From positions 1,178,001 to 1,242,000 of the forward strand of contig JAPDOI010000182.1 of the NCBI GenBank assembly GCA_029168955.1: a DNA stretch of 64,000 bases. The letters are read 5' to 3'. The notes under the pieces are model-generated. The model saw only the letters and a list, made by a program, of their open reading frames with translations, was not told where the DNA came from and did not search any database. The DNA is from Aplectana chamaeleonis. Lineage: Eukaryota > Nematoda > Chromadorea > Rhabditida > Cosmocercidae. Shown here piece by piece: positions 10,332 to 23,417 of this stretch (within the stretch, counting starts at the first letter, position 1; each line of letters starts with the position of its first letter). Made by a program: the position numbers and the translations under genes.

Positions 10332-13300
10332 ACTACTTTCTACCCGCGTCACAGTGCTGGAGTGTTATATACAGTACGGCCGAAAAGCCCCCCCCCCCAG
10401 TTTTTAGCTGGCGTAAAAAGTTGTGCCCATCACTTGCGAATAATCGAATCAACCCATTTCAAAGACGGAAAGCTTCACTGGATCACGCACATGAAGACCA
10501 ACCACAACAAGTTACAGGGAGTGTCCGAAATCATGTTTTTCGGCTTCAAAACATTCACGCAACATGCGGTCGAAAATTACCCACTTTGTTCGCAGACACT
10601 TGCACCGTAATTTGGTTTAAAGCACGCATCAAAGCTATATTCTCAACAAATCCAATTTAGCGTATCGTTTTCCTGACATTTTTTCTGCGTAGGTTGGATC
10701 GAACCGAAATTTCATTGAGCCCAAGTAAGTCGAATTCTGTGGCCGAACCTCTCCGCCTTACAAGGGATCACTCTGAACACAAAATGGAGTTTCAAAAAAC
10801 GGTCTGTCAAGTGTTGTGAGGGAGACAAAAAGAAACAATTTAAGATTTCGAAATTTTTTTCAGTCCTCATGGGTAGATCAAAAACGTCCGAAAAAAGGAA
10901 AGAAGCATTGTTAGAGTCTCTGAAACGAATTCATGAAACAGCAGCTGCCGAATGTGCAGGTGCCCAGTCCTCCTACAATGAAAATTCTTCTGCTGGACTT
11001 TTTTCGAGCACCTGATGAAGAGATTGGCGATTATGTTGCTAATATCTGGTAAGAATCTTCCAATCTGAGAAGATGATATCCCAAGGTTGGCGCCTGCGAC
11101 TAGCGCGGAATAAATGGACGATGTGATAACAGTGTTCCGACAGTTTTTTTTTGACATTTTCGAACATTTGTCGTACCTCTACATGTTCGTTTTTCTGATC
11201 GGGCTTCTGGTTCCCGAAGTGAATCGATTTGTTGGTTACCAAATCGACTAACTTTGGAATTTTTTCCCAGCTATCGCTCACCGATCAGCACCTTTAATTG
11301 CCGTTCTGGATATGTGGATGATTGCGGCTTGTGTCCCCTAAGAATGTCAGTCCAGTGTAGGCTCTCTCTTCCACGAATGCCAATCGAACACTAATGGGAC
11401 ACGACAGTGGTGCACCTTTTAGCGTTAAAGCTGTTTTTCTGCGGCGATAAATCGCGGGTTTATGCTAACCAACACGTCGGACAGAGAGTGCGCAGCAATT
11501 TACGAGCCACCCATAACCCTCGGGTTTTTGCACTGTCCACTGGGAATTCATGGGAGATTACGGTAGGGGATTTGCGGATGGTCCCTCCCGCGAAGGGCTT
11601 GGGCGGAGGTGACACATATGGTGCGAACACGGGAGGGGAGAGCGATGGCGGCCCATCAAAGGGATGGACAGATCAACACACGCGACGCTCGTTCGCCGTC
11701 ACCTCTAATTCCCTTTGATCACCTAATATGTCGTAACTCACCCCGTAAACACTGATAAGGCACGAGTAACGAACCTTGACACATAGTTTATGGGGGCTAA
11801 CACTTTCCATAGTTCCTGGTCCGGTACTTGGATGCAATACATCGTATATGCATATAATCGAAAGCTGTTTCTAAAGCATTTTTCCATGCAACATTTTCGG
11901 AGCTTGAAACCTTACCCTCAATCTTTTCATTGAGCTTTCCGGTGCTTCCCGATCCTCTGTGTATGCCATGTTTCCGCGTCTGATTGGCTTATTTTCCTCC
12001 ACCCTTTTTATTGCTCCCGTTTAATGTTCTGTTTTATCACTGTATCTCGTCGACCCCGACTCTTCGCCAAGACTGACCGGCTAGCCAGCAGCTCCTCCCG
12101 CGAGGTCACTCACGCCAATCAACCGTTTATTACCTCTGAACGCAGATCTGCCAGCTGTCTCCAAGCAGCTTTTTGTCATATTCACCTCTTGTAGCAATGG
12201 ATCCATCAATCATAATAGTTTCACGTTCTGGGAACGTTTTCAGAACTCAAACTCTCGAATCTCAGAGCCATCGAAAATGAATCGAGTGCGAGTGTTCACC
12301 CTTTCGATGGAGTCTCGAGAAATTCAATCATTCGTTCTTTTCTAATATTCGAGACATTCAGTTTATCGTCGAATACTCAATTCAGCAGGGAAATCGAAAT
12401 GTTTGTTTCTTCGGAATATCGGAATGTTAAATTTTGAATAAAAGGCCAGTTTGAGGTTCCAGCATTCGAATATTCAGAATCCAAAAGAGCTCGGAAGAAT
12501 TCGCGACGGCTATAATCCTATGTGAAGTCAAAAATGCTTGAGTTCTTTCAATTAATTTCAAGACTTCTTAGCACAGTTCAAATAAAATTTTCTGAAGATG
12601 CGCTCGAATTGAGCAGTGGACTGGTTTCTAAATTTATTCATTCAATCGTAAACAGATTATGGGACTCAATCGAATGAATTCATTCCCTTCGAATTCTTGA
12701 AAGCCTCATAGTGAAAAACACACATCTGCTAATTGTCGGGTTATCGGATTCTGAAACGACTCTTTTACAATCTGATAAATCAATTTTTATAAATGAGGCT
12801 TCAAGCGAAGATGTGAAAACCGTCATTGGGACAGCAGCCTGTCGCGAAACGAAGTATGGAATGTTAGGTCAAAACGGATTAGATATGTACAATACCTGAT
12901 TAGACTAGAAGGTCATACTTTGACACATGACTTTGTTTCTCCCTGAAATAAAGAAATAAAGGTGTGCTCATAGACCCAGGGAAACGATTTTATACCGGTT
13001 TCATGTTTTTCATCAGATTTGCTCTCTTATATGTACATACTTACTAGAAACTTCATTAACCGTGAAAAACTCGAAATCCGATTAGGTTACAAACTCTACA
13101 AATTGGGTTTCAAAGAAATTCCTTGTTTATACGCGCGTTTTAGTTTCAATGTTATTCTTCTTTCGAGCATTCAGCCTTCTAAGCAATAAATAAGGTATTT
13201 GCCTTTTTATCCTAGTCCCATAGGCTAACGGAAATCCTATCTACCTTGCCCTCAACTGCTCTTCCACACAAAAAGTTCAGCATTCTCGTAGCCTCCGCTC

Positions 13301-13562
13301 AACTTTTTCCTGTTATTCTTTTACCCCTGGTGCACCCTTTAGTGTAAAGTAAAAACATCCTTCTTTCTAACTCTACTGAAGGGATTTTGGCAACACCAAA
13401 TGGCCTGACACTGCGCTGGGAAACAAACAGACTTTTAGGCACATTGATAATGTTTGTTTGTGGGGAAAACTCTCACTTTTTCAATGTTTTTTCTTCGATT
13501 TAGGAAAAAAGAAAGAAGTATAAATCTGCCGTAGATTATGGCGCGACGTCCGCAACCTGCAG
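10332..13562. other. No gene recognised; TTCGAAT-rich stretch at about 12230-12680
   Basis: There is a C11 tract at 10388-10398. From about 12230 to 12680 there are many scattered attcgaat, gaatattc and tcgaat words, like the arrays at 24.9 and 27.8 kb but not in tidy tandem. No coding sequence is supported. Confidence 0.35.
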
Positions 13563-13806
13563 TAGGGGTATGGTATACTTTGTCGCTGTAATGAGCGACA
13601 GGCATGCAATCTAACACAAATCGCGGAGGGACCCGCATCGGAGCAACGGCAATGGCCTTCGTAGGAATAGATGTCGCGTGTGGGTTGCAGCGACGTGTCG
13701 CGGAGGGCTGACATACTGCAAATGTGCCATCGCCTGTCGCTACCGCTGTCGCTGTCGCTGTGCAGAGCGACGCGACCGTGTGTCGCAAAAGTATACCTTA
13801 CCCCGT
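13563..13806. mobile_element. MITE with TIR GGGGTATGGTATACTTTGTCG
   Basis: The left end taggggtatggtatactttg pairs imperfectly with the right end caaaagtataccttacccc. The interior is rich in gcgac and cgctgtcgctgt words that also pair across the centre. About 240 bp, no coding capacity. Confidence 0.6.
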
Positions 13807-16800
13807 ATGCTTAGTGGTAATACGCAGCTGCACAACCGCCTTTTTCTGTTGTCGTGGACACTACGTCGCTTGCCACCGGACTTGACCTTATTTTCTCGGC
13901 AGTGCTGTTTCGGCAGCGATCCAGGCTCTGCTGCCAAAAACATCACAGCGATTTCCATCGTGAACACGGTTTTTTCGGTGAATGAAACTCATTTTAATGC
14001 CTTTTTTCAGACAAGCTCTAATGTTTGTGATTTTTTAAATTGCTTGGAAAGTATCTAATAGCATTGCTGATCAGCGGAAATGGTGTTACCTGCCGAAAGA
14101 TACCACTCTTGAGAATAGATCCGACCTATAAAGCCTAGTTTTGTCGAGTTGGAGCCTTCTCGGCAGAATATGTATTCCAAATCATCATTTTGAACGGCTC
14201 ATTTGCGAAAATACAGGAGGCATTTTGGTATCCCCCAATTGATCGTCGATCTGATCACTCCTATCCCCAAAAAGCTGGTTCTCATAGTCAGGGTTCTCTG
14301 TCAGCTCATCGTGCCGACCCTAAAGAACACCTCCCAGCGACCATCTGCCGTCGCTCGCCCATACTCTCTCCATAAATAATTCGGCCCTCTTCCCATAAAT
14401 GAGAATGTGAACGATAGTGGCGGTCGCCGTTTTGTGAGGGCCAGCCCAAGTCGAGGCTTCAGTGCATTGATTCCTGCCTCAGGGTGCATTTTCCGTCGTG
14501 CTCAACATTCTTTTCAGCTATTTTGCGCCAGTAAATCCCTGCTTTCTAATTACGGATTCTCTCATTCATCACTTTGTGATGAAATGCTCTGCCGTCGGCG
14601 GGCATCGGCTGCAGACGAGTACTCTACCGAAAATTCCCTCATCTAACAACGGCTCTTCTGCACTTTTAATTCCTTCAGCTTGAAAAGTCTCAGTTGCAAC
14701 ACCGCCGCTCCTCCAGTTACTCCTGCTCTGCGCTTTTAAATGCACATGAAAAATCTCACCGTTTTTTCATGTCTAAATGTGCAATCCTGCTTCCTTGGCG
14801 TTCGGTCGATATTTCTGTCTGCCTGACTTTTTGTTCACTGTTGGTTTCTTTTCAAGGTTGACATTTGGATGCTTGCAAAAATATCCGGAGATCTCTTTCA
14901 TTTTATCATTGTCTTCTGAAAACACTCGCTAATGTTGTCCAATGGGCTCTTTAGTGGCTCTAGATTTTTGCATGCAACAAATAGTTGAAGCAGCGTTTTT
15001 TCCTATTGCAATATACGTTGTAGAAAACAAATTGCGCACAAAAAAACGCGAAACCTTATTCGGAAAAGGAGATTGCTCAGAGATAGGCATAGACTCGTAG
15101 AGATGCCGACTGCGAAAAAATGCATCGAGTTTCAAAGAATCTTCGTTCCAGCACACGAATAATGAGGAGTGACGGACGATGAAAAAAAGTATTAGCCACG
15201 GATCAGATACATATGCACTCCCCTCACGTCTTTGTTAAGGTGCTTTTGGCCTAGACTCCTAAAAAATCCTTAACAGCCACAGAGCGGACTTCCATCTCGC
15301 GCACTGCGTCTAGCCGACTCATCTGGGCGGCTCCTTCTTTCTTGTGGATTGTGACCACAACCCCAATGCCACGTTGACTACACAAACATCATAAAATTTT
15401 TTAGTAGAGGAGTTGAGCGGCGCATGCGTTCCCTCGACACTTTTAAGACGTGGTTTATACTTCCACCACCAAGCGGCAGTCCGCGGTGTACGAAAAATCA
15501 CGCCGCATTGACTATAAACGAGCCTCTTCAAGTTTACACGGTGACGCGCAACAAGCTGATGACGCCTACGGCAAAGAGCTACGTACCCTTTTACTTTGTC
15601 ATCGAACTGAGTATGAGAGAACGTTTTTCATGTGCAGCTGTCTATCCATCTCTTTTCCATTTTTTCTTGCCCAAATTGTTTGCTACTTGGAACTTGGACG
15701 GATGGAATTGCAGAATCTCACGTCTCATAGCCATGCTTGCCATTTTTTTCCGTTTTTATCTCAAAACCACTAAATTCAAAAAACGCTCCGCTCTGGCTCT
15801 GGTACAGAGTCATTGTGTAAGACCTCAGTGGAGCTATGATCCTCTCTCCTTGGTGACCGAAGTTTTTAGATTCTCCCTGCGATCCCATTTCTTACAAACC
15901 GCGCTTGACCCTGCTCTGAAGCCAAATGAACCCATTTTTCGTCCAGGGTGTGCTTCTACTTTATCTGCAAAAAGTTGCACGTAGTTCTTTCTGAATGGGA
16001 AAACAATTCGCATTTTAAGAAAGCACAACAGTTGCATTTCAAGGCGTAGGAGACAGGGAGACAGGGTCTGAAGCACGTCTGACAATAGACCTCGAAATGG
16101 ATTCTGAGAAAGTTAATTTTTCGGCAGAGAAGAAAGTGTGCATATTTCCCGACCAGACTTCGGAGCGAAGAAAATCTCCCACAATGAGAGTCCTAGATTG
16201 ACCCAACGACAGCTTCTCTTTAAAATTTAAAGGTCCTTATTTTAGCTGACCGTGAAAAAACTCACACCCCTAACAGAACAATTTTTTACAGAAAGTTCAT
16301 TCACAGAAAGTATAGCCAAACGTGCACGAAATGCGGGAAAATGAGCAATTTAGATGACACGGGGAAGCCGCGCCGCCTGCTCTCCCCGAGCACGCCGCCT
16401 GCTCTCCCCGAGCAGCGCGGCATTGCAGGGTCAGCGTTTACAGATTTTGAGCACAGCAATTCCGAACACTCTCGACGCAGCTGCGCGGCGCCGCAAGATC
16501 GATCTAGGTGAATCACAGCATGCTCCTTCGGGGAAGAAGGGTAAACGACGCCTCACGGCTTCGTGACGCCTCAAGCCATGTTTTGACTGCACCTGGTCGC
16601 TGCGGCCATGCCAGGGACGACTGTTCTTTTTTCATTGCTCGTAATGGAAAGCCGCTAAAATTGTGACCGCTTCGCGGCAATCGTTCTACATCGCTGGGTC
16701 GCGGCAACGAAATCCTATGTTTTACTGCTTCGCTGCTGGAGGAGCGATTTGCGATGGAGTGATTGCCAGTGAATGACACGTTTCGTCTAGTGAACGTTGA

Positions 16801-18042
16801 CCCTTTCGCATGACAAGATCAGTGTTCAAAAGTCGAAACGCGTTATGGATGACTATCAGCCATCAATTTCACTGACTGATTGAATTTCTCCGATCATGCG
16901 TGAGGCACTATGAACAAAATCGCTGCCGCTGCCAGATCGCTGCAGCAGCGGGTGCGAAATCGCTGCGATGGAAAGCAGCAGCGATGCAGTCAAAACATAG
17001 CTTCAGTCGACGGGTTCATGATTGCGGCCGGCAACTGCCTCACTCGTCTTAATTTTTACTTCTTAAATGCAGAAGCAATGATGCACTGCGCTGTGCACAC
17101 ACGAAGTGTGAACGTGCATCCACTAATATATGTATTTAAGAATTAACCAGATATTCAAATGCTTCGGAACAATTTTTAATATTACTATGTAGTTTTCTTT
17201 TACTGTCTATTATGCTTGCAGAACTGCCGTTTCTTTTGATCGTCAGCATTTCTGCTTGGAAATGCATTAGCAAATGGTGCTGTAGGAAGGCAAAACACTT
17301 CGTCAGAGAATACATTTATGCAACAATGTTGAAGAACCAGCACACGGAATATTATGGCGCGAAAAGTATCGCTGTGATGAGGTTCCTCTTTCAATCTAAT
17401 TCATTGAGTGTGGGAATCAAATTCTGGCCGCCTGAAATAAAGTTATAGAGGATGCGTACATATGTACTATCATGTAGCTCCGAACCACTTCGGCCAATTA
17501 CATAAATATGGTATAGTCGACGCGGAATCGTTCGTCGGTTCCCGCGTTCTGCGTCTCCATCAGCCAATGACGCAGGCATACACCGAACCGACAAACAATG
17601 CTGCGTAATCTGCGTATCATCCTTCACGGAGGGATTTTTCTACAGAATGAATGACAGCAGTGTGGTTTTCACAATGAAGCTTATCAAATTCCGTGGCGAG
17701 TTATCCACGAGCATATGAAGTTAACCTCAAAAGAACGGAAGCAAGTGAACCATTCAACGACTGAACCGGACACCTTACATTCATGGATTCCGTTTAGTGT
17801 TTCGCCCTACTTCGCTAACTTCTCGTGGGTCGGGCTAATATTTCTCGTCGCCGCGATTCCTTGCGATTCGTGAACATCCCACGCCTTCAGTTAGTGCAAG
17901 TTTAAGGCGTCGTTTATACTTCCGCTGCCAAGCTCCGATGCACAGTAGGTTCCTACTATATTAATATGCGACGCGGCATGATTTATGTCATAGGATTGCA
18001 CCTTGCCGCCCCCCCCCTCGGCTGCGGAATTATAAATGACGC
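13807..18042. other. No gene recognised
   Basis: Frames up to 186 codons (15424-15984) exist but show no domain and are overlapped by equally open frames. Near 15445 and 17908 the phrase gtttatacttcc followed by gccaagc-like text recurs (again at 58980), suggesting termini of a repeat I cannot bound. A C9 tract lies at 18009-18017. Confidence 0.3.
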
Positions 18043-18600
18043 TTAAAGGCAGTGGTCGCGATCAAATATGCTTGTCGTCTTTCTCTTTCTAAATCCTTTT
18101 CTGAGCGTAGAGTAGTAGAACCTATAGGAAAAAATCGCGAAAAAAACCATTGTTTTGGGCCGAATTAGAAGCCTGAAATTTCTTGTCTTTTGATGGTGGA
18201 CAAGCCCACTCCACATCACCGGCATCGATGACCTCTTATATCAAGAACATCAGCCTTCTTGAAATTGAATTTCAATCAATGAACCTTCGGATTTATGTAC
18301 ACATCTAATCAAAAACATAGACTGGAGCGGCTTCTTTCATTGCTCAACTGTTTTTATTAGGTTAATTTGCATTTATTTCTTCCGCTGAATGTCGATAATT
18401 TTTGACTGCTCGGCATGAGACTGCGATCTTTTTGGTCGCCGCTGCGCACTTGTGCACGAACTAGCTTCTTTGGACCCTAGAAACTTTAATTCTAGCCCGT
18501 TTTTCACAGCACTACCTTCATAGTTTTTCAGCTGTTTTTGATCTAAGCTGATTTTTGTAGTTTTTTCGATAACGTTTTTCATCGTGACCACTGCCTTTAG
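18043..18600 (+). mobile_element. TTAA MITE, TIR AGGCAGTGGTCGCGAT (family B, copy 1)
   Basis: The left end TTAAAGGCAGTGGTCGCGAT pairs with the right end catcgtgaccactgccttta. The interior (tcttgtcttttgatggtgga) is nearly identical to the copy at 50633-51187 and present in reverse at 62403-62994. No transposase. Confidence 0.9.
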
Positions 18601-18601
18601 A

Positions 18602-18720
18602 GCCAGGATTACACCTCCAGCGATGGCAACGCGACGCAATGCTCACCATCAATATCGACTGAAACTCGATGTGTCTGATATTCTCTGTCTCTTTCGCTGC
18701 TTGCTGGACGTATGATCCCG
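18602..18720. mobile_element. Short hairpin MITE, relative of the 44663-44784 copy
   Basis: It begins gccaggattacacctccagc and ends ggacgtatgatcccgc, a degraded inverted repeat. The inner phrase acgcgacgcaatg and atatcgac also occur in the element at 44663-44784, which has clearer ends. It lies directly next to the family B element. Confidence 0.5.
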
Positions 18721-20913
18721 CGCAAACGAGAACAAGTTGACCGCCACACGCAACGCCGTCGCTGGTCAGCCGCTTACTTGTCATATTTGTCGTCGTCGCG
18801 CATGCCGTTTAGTGTCATTATGGAGCAACGAGTCGTCGCTATTCCTTGCGAAAAAGCGACGCTACGACCACTTCAAAATGACATCGCCGCTCAATTCCGA
18901 TCCTCGCGATAAGATCGTCGCGGAGAAAGCATGATTTCGGCCTCGCAGTTCTGTTTTGGAGAGTGATCGCCTAGCTGCGGACGGTGCGAGCGGTTGCGCT
19001 ACGGCAAACAACTTCCAATTTTCCACCGAAAGAAGAGGAACTTTACTTCAGCGCTCCGTATGACCGCTGCATAATCCGCGTGACATTAATGATCAGGAGC
19101 AATTTGCTGATGCATGTACTTCTTACAATTAGTTTAGATTTTAAAATTTCCAAAATCTTCTTATTTTTTGACAATTTAAAGAGGGTATTGGGCCTCTCAT
19201 TATCTTAGCAAATCTTGTCCCACAATCCAGATCTGCATCACTAAATAGGAACCTCGTGAATGTGTTTGATGTTTTTCCAAGGAATGGCAAGAGGAGTTGC
19301 ACTATTAGTGTTGATGGAATCCTGAGAATAAGAGCAATTCGTCAGCATTCCGTCTCTCAAAAAACTCGTCATTTCACTAGATGCATACCCGCCGTTAATT
19401 TTGATGGCCCATGCAGAATGCGTAAGACTGGACATCTCGAAATCCGGCTAACGAGCTACTCATGCGCTGCGATTTCGCTAGAGTACAGCGTGGCTATTGC
19501 TCATAAAACCCCTCCAATACGGCTGTAGAAGCCCTTCATCGTCTATCGCGGAACCTGGGGATATTGCATTTTTTACCCAGTTTCTCACAAAATAGGGTTA
19601 TATGCAGAGGGTGCACTTTTTTCCATCTAGCCCCAAGGGTATATTTTCTATTGGAAGTTGCGGTATCCCTTACACAACTAAATAAGCTCTTTTGGCACTG
19701 AGTGCGTTTTCCGCATTTTCGCATTCTGGAATTGAATTTCGCTCGCAAAAATAATTTATAACGGGGATCGCGCTTTCCCTATCAAAAGATATCTCCCCCT
19801 GTGCGGCTCCAGGGCCGTGCAATGGCCGTTGTGAGCTGCGTCGACGAAACAGCAATTGTTTGTTGTCCCTCATGATAAATGATCTACGATGGGAGAACAT
19901 TCATTTCGAAAGTTGTAAAGTCGTAGAGAAGCTCTGGGAAGGACGCCGGTTGCCTCCATTCAGTCTCACCTCCAGCCCATCAACAACTCAAAGATTCATT
20001 CCAAAGCCCTGCACCGATGATGTCCTCAATCAAAATGCGGTTTGGAGCGCGACTCGAGTTTTTCTAATCTCTCACAAATATTTTAGAAACTCAGTTGCAT
20101 TAGGTGTCAAAACCTGTAGTTGGTCGAAGGAAGTATGATTCTTCAAAAATTTGAGTCGTGGAGTGGAACCGGAAACCTGAAACATAAATTATCATACCAT
20201 TGGATAGCCCTTTTGCCCAGGATCCTGGAATTCTTTCCAGATCCGAAAAAGTTTAATTCGAAAGTCGTTATCAAAAAGGGACGCTAAAGGCGCGAAAACG
20301 CACGATTTAATGATAATATTGCTAACTCTTGAACCGCATAGAAACTTCCCCTAATTCGTCTAGGTCTGGCCGAGATACCTGTCAGGTGCGAGAATAGAGT
20401 ATGCACTGCTTCGCATAATATTAACTACATCGGAAGTCTGTTTTATTGGACTTCATAACTGTTTTATAAAGTTACTTCAGTGGTAAACAGGCTACATAAG
20501 TTTGAACCGTAAAAGAAATCGTTCAGTTGTACAAAGCTCTATCGCGTGAAAACCTTAGATTTCTATACAGAAATTCTTATTTCAAAATACTACGTCTATG
20601 GAAAATAGACCCCAAACATGTTCCAGACACGTACTAGACGACTCTTTGTTTTATCCGAATTCGATGCATCCAAGTCCTGCAGTTAACAAAACATTGGGCA
20701 TCGCTAAAAAATTCAAACGAATTTAAAAAAAAACTGCTCGACTACATTTTGAACTAACGAAAACGAAAAGAAGATGTCTTTGAAACATTTTCCGAACTTA
20801 AAATCGCGCAAATTTGGAGGATCTCTTTTAGAATTTCATTTTAAGAGTTTGCGTACCCAGCATCAAAGGATGCGTTTACCATTATAATTCTCAATAACAC
20901 CGTTCTCATTTAC
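18721..20913. other. No gene recognised
   Basis: All frames are short or open on both strands with no recognisable domain. Nothing else identified. Confidence 0.35.
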
Positions 20914-21392
20914 ATTAAAGACAGCATACACGCTCGTAAACGTGCTTGAGATAACTACGGAAATAGAATGGTATGGTCCAGATTACAACACCTACGCATT
21001 TTGAAGGGTCAAAAACGACCCACAATGACGCTACACGAGTGAGAAGTTGGCCCCGCCTCTGTATCTGCACGCCCCCTGTATTTGCGTCCTCCTTCAAAAC
21101 AGGCCTTCTGGGCCATTCCCACCATCAGCGACGTTTGTGGGTGATGGAATAGGTACAATAGGTAAACCATACACATCGACGACTGTGGAAATGGCCCAGC
21201 ACCCCTGTTTTGGAGGAGGACGCAAATACAGGGAGCGGGCAAATACAGGGGCGGGGCCAACTTCTTACTCGTGTAGCGGCATTGTGGTTCGTTTTTAACG
21301 CTTCAAAATGCGTGGGCGTTGTGTTCGGTGCCATACCATTCTAATTCCGTAGTTATCTCAATTACGTTTACGAGCGTGTATGCTGCCTTTAA
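20914..21392. mobile_element. Complete palindromic TTAA MITE (family P, copy 2)
   Basis: The left end TTAAAGACAGCATACACGCT pairs with the right end agcgtgtatgctgccttt (21375-21392). The two halves are near-complements over about 200 bp each, including the ccccctgtatttgcgtcctc block, so a transcript would fold into one long hairpin. It defines the boundary lost in the copy at 1031-1454. Confidence 0.9.
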
Positions 21393-21627
21393 GAGCCGTC
21401 GTTCACGATAAATTTTGTTTTCGAGTTTTCCATATATGAAGAGAGCTCTAGTACCCTACCGACATACATAACAGCTGTATGCGTTGTGAAAATGCAAAAA
21501 AAATCGCTGAAAATCGCTGGTTTTTCGGATAGAAAATACCTCAATCGACTCTTGAGAAAGGAAGAGTTGATCGCCAGGAATCACAATGATCGTACTCATG
21601 TAATATCATTCATCACCTTCCACTCGC
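21389..21627. repeat. Element-like flank starting TTAAGAGCCGTCGTTCACGAT
   Basis: The start resembles the AGGCAGTGTTCACGAT termini and overlaps the TTTAA at the end of the preceding palindromic element. I could not find its opposite terminus before the next element begins at 21628. It may be truncated. Confidence 0.4.
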
Positions 21628-22124
21628 TTAAAGGCAGTGTTCACGATAATATTCGCATTTGAGATTAATCGTTAAATCAATTGTTAGGCCCCCGGGTAGG
21701 ACTGAAATGACGAAGAGAAGAAATCGAGAAAAACGCTCCAGAAGGGCACGAAATCCTTTGCTCTCACCTCAACTCTTCACTCTCACTGAAACTGTTTGTT
21801 GTGACAAAGAAATCGTTTGTGGACCCGTCTTTTGCACTTCTCTGTTTTGTGTTGCTCCGTTCTTTCCTTCGGACCTTAACTAATACTGTTTTGCCTGAAA
21901 TATACTTCCATTTTTGGATAGCCCCATTTTTCACCGTTGACAACCACCGCGAACATGTTCATCCAACCGGACAACTAGTCCAGGCCAGAGATTAATGTCA
22001 CTGAAATAAGACGCTCTAGTGCGTTTCGAGATGTTTCTTCATAATTTTTAAAACTTTTGGTGGCTAACGCATAGTTTTGTGTAGAAAACTCGGGAACGAA
22101 AATAATCGTGAACACTGCCTTTAT
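21628..22124 (+). mobile_element. TTAA MITE, first of a tandem pair (family C)
   Basis: The left end is TTAAAGGCAGTGTTCACGAT and the right end atcgtgaacactgccttta. The interior contains ctgtttgttgtgacaaagaa and gacaaccaccgcgaacatgt. The right terminus is fused with the next copy through CCTTTATAGG. Confidence 0.9.
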
Positions 22125-22616
22125 AGGCAGTGTTCACGATAATTTTCAATTTCGAGATTAATTTCTAAATCGATTGTTTGGCCCATGGGTAGAACAGAAA
22201 TGACGAAAAGATCGTGAATAACGCACCAGAAGTACACGAAATCCTTAAGTATGTATCACCCCACCTATTAAGTATCACAGGAACTGTTTGTTGTGACAAT
22301 GAAATCTTTTGTGGACCCATCCTCTGAAATTCTCTACTCTCTGTTGCTCCGTTCTTTCCTTAAGACCCTAACTATACTACTTTGCATAAAATATTCTTCA
22401 ATTTCGATTAAACCCCGATTTTTAATCGGTGACAACCACCGAGAACATGTTCATACAACCGGACAACTAGTCCAGACCATTAATTAATCTCACTGAAATA
22501 CGACGTTTTAATGCGTTTCTCGCCGTTTTATCGCAATTTCGGTAATACTTGGTCTCCAACGCATTGTTTTGAGTGGAAAAATCGGGAACGAAAATCACCG
22601 TGAACACTGCCTCTAA
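22121..22616 (+). mobile_element. TTAA MITE, second of a tandem pair (family C)
   Basis: It begins at the shared TTTATAGGCAGTGTTCACGAT junction and ends caccgtgaacactgcctctaag. It is collinear and diverged from the first copy throughout (for example ctgtttgttgtgacaatgaa and gacaaccaccgagaacatgt). Its right TTAA has mutated to CTAA. Confidence 0.9.
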
Positions 22617-22767
22617 GCTACATATATCATTTGTTGATAATCTGATTTCTTTTCTCATTTAATGGCAGATGCCTGTTGGATTGCCGGCCTCTTTTGACGA
22701 GGTTCGAGTCATTCCACCTCCTTTTTTCACTATAATACGTTGGTGACCCAATAAACTTTTCCTACAG

Positions 22768-22906
22768 TCGGCATGAATCCTACTGATACTTTGCGTTCCC
22801 CGCTGAAAGTTGGCGCAAACTCGTTGCACCTACGTTATAGCATATGGCACCTAGGTTGCACAAACTTTCAATAGGGGACGCAAAGTATTAGTAGGATCCA
22901 TGCCGA
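22768..22906. mobile_element. 139-bp hairpin MITE (family H, copy 1)
   Basis: The left arm tcggcatgaatcctactgat continues with ttgcgttccccgctgaaagt. The right arm is its near-complement, ending ggatccatgccga. The loop is gcacctacgttatagcatat. A second copy with a different arm sequence but the same loop lies at 29094-29238. Confidence 0.8.
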
Positions 22907-23417
22907 CATTACTTTCTCAGGGTGGTCCACCACTGATTCAAACTAAAAAAAACGGAGAGTGCTTTCAGCTAGTACGATGCCTTTAAGTGGAGTACAGGAT
23001 TACCACCTCATAAAAAAGCTGGTTGTGGTCACCGAGCCTCGCTTCGCTCAAACTGCCTGAAGCCAGTTGGTTTGTGGCATTAAATGTTTTCCTAGAAATG
23101 TATGGGAATGCCGAACTGGAGCATTCCAATAAACAGAGAGGAACACTTTTTCTTCTTTTCTCGTATTTCTTCGAATACTCTCGAAAGTTCCGTTTTTCGG
23201 TTATTTTTTTCGTTTTCAAAGGTTCTCGCATACACTTCTCCCACAAACATTGAATGTACACATCAGATCTTGAAAATTATAATATTGGTTTTTATCAAGG
23301 CCGCCTGTTGCTGACTGCATTTTGTATAGCGAAAACCACTCTCTACGCTTTACCCTTTTGGCCAGTGTTAATCTGCATCGCGTGGAAAAGAAAACTCGCA
23401 CTCACAAGGGCACTCCG
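22907..23417. other. No gene recognised
   Basis: Overlapping frames on both strands, no domain. A gatgcctttaa at 22978-22988 looks like a lone TTAA-type terminus. Confidence 0.3.

Noticed and set aside
15424..15984. 186-codon plus-strand frame
   Set aside because: No recognisable family, overlapped by another open frame, and no upstream acceptor or signal.
13807..18042. A single large palindromic element based on recurring gtttatacttcc phrases
   Set aside because: The phrases are in the same orientation and no consistent partner ends were found.
22685..22735. gaggttcgagtcattccacc followed by a T run, tRNA-like 3' end
   Set aside because: T-stem does not pair and no acceptor partner upstream.
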